A stretch of 64,000 bases of DNA from Begonia masoniana (Eukaryota; Streptophyta; Magnoliopsida; Cucurbitales; Begoniaceae): contig CM039514.1 in NCBI GenBank assembly GCA_022432975.1, positions 8,601,519-8,665,518 on the forward strand, in the 5' to 3' direction. How positions within the stretch are numbered: position 1 is the first letter of the stretch; every line of letters starts with the position of its first letter. The notes beneath the pieces are model-generated. The model was not told where the DNA came from, ran no database searches, and saw nothing but the letters and a program-made list of their open reading frames with translations. Position numbers and translations under genes: made by a program. Positions 57,681-64,000 of this stretch are shown here, piece by piece.

Positions 57681-57869
57681 CCTGTTTTATTGTTTTAGGA
57701 TTTTAATTAAGTTTACAATTATTACGAGGTTTCCCCAAGCAATATGTCTTCCGCTAAATGAAGTTAATTGTCTTTAAACAAGTCAGATTAATGGATTGAA
57801 ATAAAAATTCAAATTTTACGGGATTTTTAGGAATAGTTAAAAGGTGGAATTAGGGGACGTTACACTTAT

Positions 57870-58927
57870 GAGAGTTGGTACCAGATAGCTGATATTGATG
57901 CTGATTACGCTAATCTTGACCATAAAATCCCATGTTACCTCCGAAACCAGGCCTGCCAATGATTGTATGAGAAAGTGCTGAATTATCTTGAGGTTTTTGA
58001 TGAGTATGACAATTCTTTCTTAAATGTCCTGGCTGTTCAGAAGAGTGACAAATATATGATCCGGAATGCCCACTAACAAGAGGATCCGCTAAAGTTATCT
58101 TGATTCAGTCCTTCACGATTTTTTCCTTTCTTAAAATCCTTCTTTGTTATCTTGCCTCCCACAAGCTGATTATCTTTTCCTTGACCTTTGTATACACCAA
58201 ACTGTTCTTCCAAATCTGCCTTAACACGCTGAACAACAGCAACTACTTCAAAAAGGGTTTTAAATGCAAAGCCTGACAAATGGTGTCTGATCTGGGACCT
58301 CAAATTCATTCGAAACTTCACCTGCATATCTACCGGATCCATGAGATTAATATACTGAGAGAACTCCATAAACTTAGCATAATATTCTAGTACGGTAAGA
58401 TTTTCCTGCTCTAATTTATGATACGTCGCGATCATCTTCTGGCGATGTTCAGCATTGCAATAATTATCTCTAAAAAGAGTTTCGAACTGTGTCCAAGTCA
58501 TATCCTCCGTAGGGTAGTCTAATTTCAGAGTCCTCCATGAAACTTCGGCCATTTTCTCAAATTGATAGGTTTCAAATCCAACCCAATATTCTGTTGGAGC
58601 TTTCAGAGCTCTCAACTTCTTAAGAATCACCCTTAACCAATTTTCTGCAATTTGAGAGTCAGCTTCACCCACAAACATTGGTAAGTTCATCCGCTCCCAC
58701 TGTATAAAGTAATTCATGCGGCGGTCTTCTACGTCTTGATGACCATGTCCTTGAAATATATTATGAAGTGTGTCTCTCAGAGCAATAAGTGGATCAGTAT
58801 GGTGCGATTCAGCTGATTGCGCAGTAGGTGCTGCAGGGGTACGATTTCTAGGGACTCTTCTTGGAGTTATTTTCGTAAATTTGAAAAATAATTCAATTAT
58901 GATGTTAAAATACGCCTTTTTGCACAA
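57870..58927 (-). pseudogene. Gypsy-1 gag
   Basis: Minus strand from about 58,927: a proline-rich start (RRVPRNRTPAAPTAQSAES), then the gag core AENWLRVILKKLRALKAPTE, LDYPTEDMTWTQFETLFRD and VLEYYAKFMEFSQYI. The frame breaks near 58,073; beyond it a decayed zinc-knuckle-like stretch (EQPGHLRKNC) runs to 57,870, where the solo LTR begins. The remaining pol continues at 45,025 on the other side of that LTR. Confidence 0.88.
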
Positions 58928-58994
58928 TAATAATTCTTATATAACATCATATCATCTATCTTATAATTGTCACTTTTCAAGATGGGCAACCTAG

Positions 58995-59006
58995 GCTCTG
59001 ATACCA
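58995..59006 (-). other. Gypsy-1 primer-binding site
   Basis: TGGTATCAGAGC on the minus strand, 7 bp inside the 5' LTR end at 59,014. It is complementary to the 3' end of initiator-Met tRNA. Confidence 0.9.
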
Positions 59007-60224
59007 ATTTTTCTGTCACGCCCCAAATGGGAACCGCAACAGAATGAGGGACGACCGACCCGAAAATCGAGTCAACCGTCCGACTCTTAATCTTATTTAC
59101 TTAGAGAAACGCAGCAAAAATTTTTATAGTTGAATATAAAGCCCGGACCCAGAACAGTTGAATTAAAACAGGTCCAACGAGTGACACTAAATAATATGAT
59201 GATATAAGTCCAAATAAATTACAGTGTGCAGTAAACAAATTAAAGCTTACACATTTCCAATAAATGTCAAACCTTAAAATTCAAGATAAGTCCCCAAGAA
59301 GAAAAATTATTAATTTAGAGAATTCTTGCTTCAAATCCGATAACTAAAACTTTTCTTGATTAGATCTTGAAAAAAATAGTAGTCGTTTGGTGTGAGTCGA
59401 CTAAACTCAATAAGGGTAGAGTTTATTTCCAGCAGTCATAAAATATTATGTATAAATTTAATAAAAATGCAGTTATGCAATTTAAATAAATATTCGGTGA
59501 AAATGAAGCCTCTCATGGACTCCGAGCACACTGGGTTATAGGCCAAAACATCGATATCAGACGGTCACACGCCATAATTACTCTGATCAGGTTTAGGGTT
59601 TCGCGCCCAAGAACACGGCTCTTCAGCTGTCCTACTACTTCTAGTTAAAACCACACAATTTTTATCAATGATAAAATATGCAGTTGATAAATGTATGAAT
59701 AAAATAATAGCACAAAATTAAATAAACATTTTATGCTAAATAAATGAATTAAATTAATACTTAACCGAAAATAAAATAAACTCCTACCTCGAGTGAACTT
59801 ACAATAGGTCAAAACCCAATTAATTCAAGGGTCCCAGTCAACGAGTCCACAGTTTAATTTGCTAAATCTATACCTTAGAGCTCAGCTCAATCCTTGTTGC
59901 ATTGAATTAATTTTCTTACTGCACTGCATTAATTGTTTAACAAGGAACTCTTTCCTGAGAGAAATGAAAAGGCAAGGAATCGCTAGCATTAGTCTAATAT
60001 GTAGGAAAATCCAAAAGACATCGCAAAGAGTTGTTGGCACGGGCAACCTATTCTCATTCTAAAAGCAAGGTTAGTGATTTGCTTTTCTATGTCTGATTAC
60101 TAGCGTTCCCAATTGTTATCAATGTTGTCACTGCCTTCTATGGATCAACCTAGGATTCTAAACATCCGAAAGTCGAAGCCCGAAGGTTCAAATTTTGATT
60201 TCATACGACATTGAAGGTATAAAG

Positions 60225-61598
60225 TGAAGGATCGGTATTGTCTAAGAGGGGGGTGAATTAGACTTTTTCTAAAATTATTAACTTATATTAAACCTACAGC
60301 AAATCGGCTCACTGATAAAAATAACAGAGAGAGAGAGGAAAAATTAACACCAGTACTTTTTACGTGGTTCGGCCAAACTACCTACGTCCACGCTCCAAGG
60401 CTCACCCCTTGAAGATCCTTACCCTTCTCCTCACGAGAATAAAAAGATCAGGATTCCGGGCTCCGATCAAATGCCTTTACAGATCTGGATTGAACTTCAT
60501 GGGCGTCAATCCACTGCCTTTACAAATAATTTTAGTTTGCAAAATTAAGCACAAACTACACTCTCACAAGAATTGAATCTCAAGTTAGGATTGTGAGATG
60601 TAGAGAAAATACAGAGTATTATCACTTTCGCAGCTTAGGGCTCAGAATTCAAATTTGCAAAAGTTGGGTCTTCGAGCTCTAACCTCGGCTTATATACTCT
60701 GTCTCTTTTAATTCTGCTTGACTTCAATGCTTCTTATCCAATAATAGAAACTTTGTTACCGTTGGGAAGCATCCGTACAGAAGCAGATATCCGTTGCACC
60801 GGAAAGTGCTGTTCGTCGTCGCCATTAAAGTTCTGTAGTTAATGCTGAAAACGACGTCACTGTAGCTTCGCGGCTAATTTAAATTCTGGCGGAAGACAAA
60901 GCTGATTTATAGTCTTGAACCGCCATCAGATGATGCAACTGAAAAATATTGAACCGGCATCGGATGATGAAGCTTTAAACGCTGTCGGATGATTAAATCT
61001 TAGACATCTTCCGCCTTTGTCGTTTAGTGACCGGAAGAGGAATTCCATTTACTCATCCGCCTTTGTCGTTTAGCGAGCGTAGGACTTCTTCGTTTTAGCT
61101 CATCCATCTTGTCGTCTAGCGAGTGGTGGACTTCTTCATTTTAGCTCATCCGCCTTCTCGTTTAGTGGGCGGTGGAGTACTTCAGTTTACTCATCCGCCT
61201 TGTCGTTTAGCGAGCGGTGGAGTACTTCGTTTAGCTCATCCGCCTTGTCGTTTAGTGGGCGGTGGAGTACTTCGTTTTAGCTCATCCGCCTTGTCGTTTA
61301 GTGGGCGGTGGAGTACTTCGTTTTAGCTCATCCGCCTTGTCGTTTAGTGGGCGGTGGAGTACTTCGTTTTAGCTCATCCGCCTTGTCGTTTAGTGGGCGG
61401 TGGAGTACTTCGTTTTAGCTCTGTACACTTAATCACATGCATTAGATACTAAAATACCCTTTTTAAGGGTATCTCCAACAGATTTAACTCAAATGCATTT
61501 CATTATTTTCAATTAATAAACATAATCAAATTACAATATTAAACAGACAAATACATCATCAAAAACAAATTTAGACTTAAACATCATTTAAGTCAACA
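60225..61598 (-). mobile_element. Solo Sirevirus-type LTR, target duplication TAAAG
   Basis: The 1,374-bp LTR runs (minus) TGTTGACTTAAATGATG to GATCCTTCA, flanked by TAAAG at 60,220-60,224 and 61,599-61,603. It is related to the LTR at 34,467 but has a different U3 array. Confidence 0.93.
61010..61425. repeat. About 46-bp repeats GTCGTTTAGTGGGCGGTGGA in Sirevirus U3
   Basis: About seven units of CATCCGCCTTGTCGTTTAG, GTGGGCGGTGGAGTACTTCG and TTTTAGCT are present, the last five nearly identical. The first, TTTGTCGTTTAGTGACCGGA at about 61,017, is close to the Gypsy-2 repeat unit. Confidence 0.93.
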
Positions 61599-61964
61599 TA
61601 AAGTTTTTTTTTTCCTTTATTTTTTCTCAATTAGTGCACGAACACAAAAAGAAGAGGAAATCACTCACCTATCAATTCTTCGTTCAATGCTAAGGATTTT
61701 GTTCCAAGATTCTTCAGAGAAACGTTTAAGAGGAAGGAGTTACAGTTGAATGACTCTCCTTGGCGAAGAAATACATGCTGATAGAGGAGTTTAAAAGTAG
61801 AGGTTGGAATTTATGGAGAGAGACCAAGAGACAGGGAGGCAAAGAAGGAGGTGAGTAATTACTGAGGGGAGAAAATTTTCCATGAATTCTCAACGTACAC
61901 ATTTTCTCCCTCTTCCGCCGCTCCTTTGTCGGTGTGCTTCCCACTCCAGGTGGTGGGTCTCACA

Positions 61965-62196
61965 CTGCGGACGGCAGACGTCTTCACTCTCTCTCTCTCT
62001 CTCTCTCTAATCATCGACAGACGGCGCACGCTTCTTCGCTATTCTTTTCGGCAAGAAGAACAGACCCCTTCTCTGTTCTTCTTTGTGGTGAAGAAGACAA
62101 CCAGAAAAGCAAAAGAAAACTTTGTTTTTTACCCCTTTTTTTGTTATTTTTTTTTCTCCATAGTGTTCTATCGGAATCACGTGCTCTGATACCAGT
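61965..62196 (-). mobile_element. Family-N leader and primer site
   Basis: It contains a (CT)n run at about 61,986-62,009 and a T-rich stretch. The primer-binding site, TGGTATCAGAGC on the minus strand at 62,183-62,194, abuts the 5' LTR. Confidence 0.85.
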
Positions 62197-62447
62197 TGTT
62201 AGTAATCAAACAATAAATAGAAAAAGAAAATAAACTGCACAACACCAGATTTACGTGAAAAATTCTTTCGGTGAAAAACCACGAGCAGAGAACCAATCTA
62301 CTAGAAAGATCGAAAATACAACTGTAGGTTTTGCTGCTCTAACTTACAAGTATTTATAGCTTACAAGTATTTATAGAGAAACAAAATCTAATGAGATTAT
62401 GGGCCCAACCCGGCCGAACTAGAATTCAAGTCACCCAAATTCTAACA
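62197..62447 (-). mobile_element. Family-N 5' LTR
   Basis: It matches 27,910-28,143 and carries an extra 17-bp duplication (AGCTTACAAGTATTTAT), giving two TATAAATAC boxes. AGTTT follows at 62,448. Confidence 0.92.
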
Positions 62448-62663
62448 AGTTTTTTATTTTGTTCGATTCAATTTATGTTGGATTTAAGTTTGGGTCTTAT
62501 TGGGCTCGATTTGGAGTTTATTTGTGGTCGGTATTTGTCAGTTCATTTCCAATATTTTTGAAATTGAAAGCGTGCTTAGTTTGGTTTCAATTTTGTATTT
62601 TGCCGATTTGATTAGGTTTTGGGTCCATTTTAATTTAAGCTCGGTTTGATTCGGTTTTTTGTA
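62448..62663. other. Low-complexity flank
   Basis: T- and G-rich sequence with GGTTT, GATTCGG and GGGCTCG words. No gene or element end was seen. It continues the locus found at 27,808-27,904. Confidence 0.4.
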
Positions 62664-62745
62664 ATATATATATATAGGTATATATAGGTATATATATATA
62701 TAGGTATATATATATATATAGGTATATATATATATATATATATAT

Positions 62746-62798
<53 letters not shown>

Positions 62799-62832
62799 TA
62801 TATATATATATATATATAGGTATATATATAGG
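62664..62832. repeat. (TA)n microsatellite with GG interruptions
   Basis: About 170 bp of TATATA broken regularly by GGTATATATA. Open frames here encode only YIYI-type peptides and are meaningless. Confidence 0.97.
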
Positions 62833-63174
62833 TTCAATGGTGTTTTGATCATTTTTGACAATTATTGACTCCAAAGGAGGATGCATAGATTTAACTGAAT
62901 TTGAATTATGCTTTTTTGTCCATTTTATTTGAAATTTTTCAAAACTGTCAATAACATTTAAATCAGTTTTGCGAATAAACTTTTTCCAATACCATTGAGG
63001 AAAATAGATTATTTTTTGTTTGAGAGTTAAATATTCGTAATATAACTCTTTGAGTTTGAGAAATTGTTTTGTAGAATAATGTTTAAAAATCCACTCTTTA
63101 AACATTTCATGTTTTGGTAAATTAAATTCTTTGCTCATCATCTGTCTAATTTTTGAACCTGGTGTAAAATCCAT
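62833..63174 (-). pseudogene. Endogenous pararetrovirus polyprotein fragment, downstream of movement protein
   Basis: The frame from ATG 63,174 has residues of the type [20 protein letters not shown] and [12 protein letters not shown], which resemble the region after the movement domain of petuvirus/florendovirus-like Caulimoviridae (family knowledge; moderate certainty). It runs into the TA repeat, where homology ends. It is in the same frame as the upstream movement-protein ORF, separated only by one TAA at 63,175-63,177. Confidence 0.65.
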
Positions 63175-64000
63175 TTAAAGATTAAAATTCATTTCAGATG
63201 CTGTAGGTGATTCTGTAGGGAATCGCCTATCATTTTGATAAACTCCGTGAGGAATTTGATTAGAAGAAACATGGATTCCTTCAATTTTTGATTCATCAGG
63301 AGGAGGTTCCTGAGAAGTAGTAGGTAATTCAGACACTGAATGCCTAGAACTAGTATTTGGATGAGACACTCTGTAAGGAGCGAAACTTGATCTAGAAGAA
63401 AAACTTCTAGATAGAGAAATTTTGCTAGTTAGTGTAGGATTGAACCTAACTTCAATATCTCCATCACTAGTTTGAACTATTTGATCAATCTGATTATTTA
63501 AAATCGGATTTTGAGGAATTACATTTGGTATTGTCCAACTTTCTGGAAATGTAACTTCTTCCCAGTTAATAAGACGAGGAATAGCAACATTTGTTGTTAA
63601 TAAGTTGCTTTCTATTACAATAGTTTTGCCTATTTCTTTTCTAAGAATAGCATTTGGACATAACGTGTTCATAACTTTGTAATGAATACGATAAATTACT
63701 GCAATTGTTTCCGATCCAGGCATAAAATCATATCCATGAGTTTGAATTTGAAGAGTTAAAGCTTCAAATATATTTCTATCTGTTAAAGACAGAGTCAAAT
63801 TTGGATAAACATTGAAATGGATTGGACCAGGACATAAACTGGTTTGAACAATTCCCATTAAGGAAGATTTCCAGTTGTTATTTCTAGCATCTCTAAGATT
63901 TGCTTGAATGCTAGTATTTGATCCTGGTAGAGTTAAGGGTTTTAATGCAATTTGGATTAACCCTATATGAACATATTTGTATTGTTGCAGATAATTTTGA
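63175..64000 (-). pseudogene. Endogenous pararetrovirus movement-protein region, partial
   Basis: The frame is open from the window edge down to the TAA at 63,175. Recognisable stretches include the segment starting MGIVQTSLCPGPIHFNVYPN, the DRNIFEALTLQIQTHGYDF stretch and AVIYRIHYKVMN. These fit the 30K-type movement protein of Caulimoviridae integrated in plant genomes (family knowledge). The C-terminal part is serine-rich and low in complexity. The 5' end lies beyond the window. It is a genomic relic; no complete virus is present here. Confidence 0.72.

Larger units (their letters stand above)
45031..57864 (+). mobile_element. Solo Gypsy LTR split by Gypsy-2
   Basis: The LTR is 45,031-46,800 plus 57,177-57,864, running TGTAACACTCGG to GGGGACGTTACA. 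CTTCT (45,026-45,030) and CTTAT (57,865-57,869) are a target duplication with one mismatch. Joined, it is about 2.46 kb, close to the 2.5 kb of the LTR at 5763, with the same layout: donor 45,430, cassette 45,809-45,853, acceptor before 46,553, motif array 57,419-57,680. Confidence 0.9.
59014..61964 (-). mobile_element. Gypsy-1 5' LTR interrupted by a solo Sirevirus LTR
   Basis: It matches 32,030-33,700 on both sides of 60,225-61,598. Its outer end TCTCACA is followed by CTGCG; the other end of Gypsy-1 is preceded by CTGCA, a target duplication with one CpG-type change. The two LTRs are visibly more diverged than those of Gypsy-2 or the Sirevirus. Confidence 0.9.
27910..62447 (-). mobile_element. 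Family-N non-autonomous LTR element carrying a 30-kb nest
   Basis: LTRs at 27,910-28,143 and 62,197-62,447 and the flanking AGTTT at 27,905-27,909 and 62,448-62,452 define one insertion. Its own DNA is only 27,910-29,087, 31,782-32,029 and 61,965-62,447, about 1.9 kb. It has an initiator-Met primer site at 62,183-62,194 and a polypurine tract before 28,143 on the minus strand, but no gag or pol. It must rely on proteins from other Copia elements. Confidence 0.9.

Noticed and set aside
62538..62861. 107-codon frame rich in YIYI
   Set aside because: Translation of the TA microsatellite.

Overview
The window is plant nuclear DNA from a eudicot. The evidence is an intronless autoinhibited Ca2+-ATPase of the ACA12/13 type, Ty1/Copia and Ty3/Gypsy LTR retrotransposons primed by initiator-Met tRNA (primer sites reading TGGTATCAGAGC), and a Caulimoviridae-like endogenous fragment. 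I cannot fix the species; a rosid such as a cucurbit is plausible. Only one host gene is visible and it is broken. Almost everything else is a retrotransposon nest.

Layout. 1-2.6 kb: AT-rich flank with two MITE-like inverted-repeat elements. 2.76-4.2 kb and 9.8-11.25 kb (+): the two halves of the Ca2+-ATPase, separated by about 5.5 kb of Copia remnants, a non-autonomous Copia-like element (family N) and a 2.5-kb solo Gypsy LTR with target duplication AAGCC. A 66-bp copy of the upstream flank sits exactly where the second half begins. 11.3-13.2 kb: solo-LTR remnants and a short tandem array made of the ATPase 5' leader fused to LTR sequence. 13.2-27.8 kb: a scrambled cluster of Copia-A, an Athila/Tat-like LTR, a Sirevirus LTR fragment, Copia-C and Gypsy-D, with inverted and circularly permuted pieces. 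27,910-62,447: one clean nest bounded by the family-N LTRs with a perfect AGTTT target duplication. 62.4-64 kb: a TA microsatellite, then a fragment of an endogenous pararetrovirus (movement-protein region) that runs off the window.

The 34.5-kb nest can be ordered from target duplications. Family N was hit by Gypsy-1 (CTGCA/CTGCG) and by a solo Gypsy LTR. Gypsy-1 was hit by a Sirevirus (ATGAT, perfect), by a solo Sirevirus LTR (TAAAG, perfect) and by a solo Gypsy LTR (CTTCT/CTTAT). That solo LTR was then hit by Gypsy-2 (GCACA, perfect), whose gag-pol is broken only by single-base frameshifts.

The most interesting signals lie inside the LTRs. (1) Gypsy LTRs of several different families share the same exon/intron-like layout: a splice-donor-like site, a 45-51-nt cassette flanked by ..TTAG and GTAAG, then a third acceptor-like site. 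(2) After that layout each family carries its own array of short palindromes or hairpins. (3) A 19-bp motif, CCGATCACTAAACGACAAA, is shared between the arrays of a Gypsy LTR and of Copia Sirevirus LTRs, which should not be related. (4) The same array has 43 units in one LTR of Gypsy-2 but about 5 in the other, with many small differences confined to its flanks.
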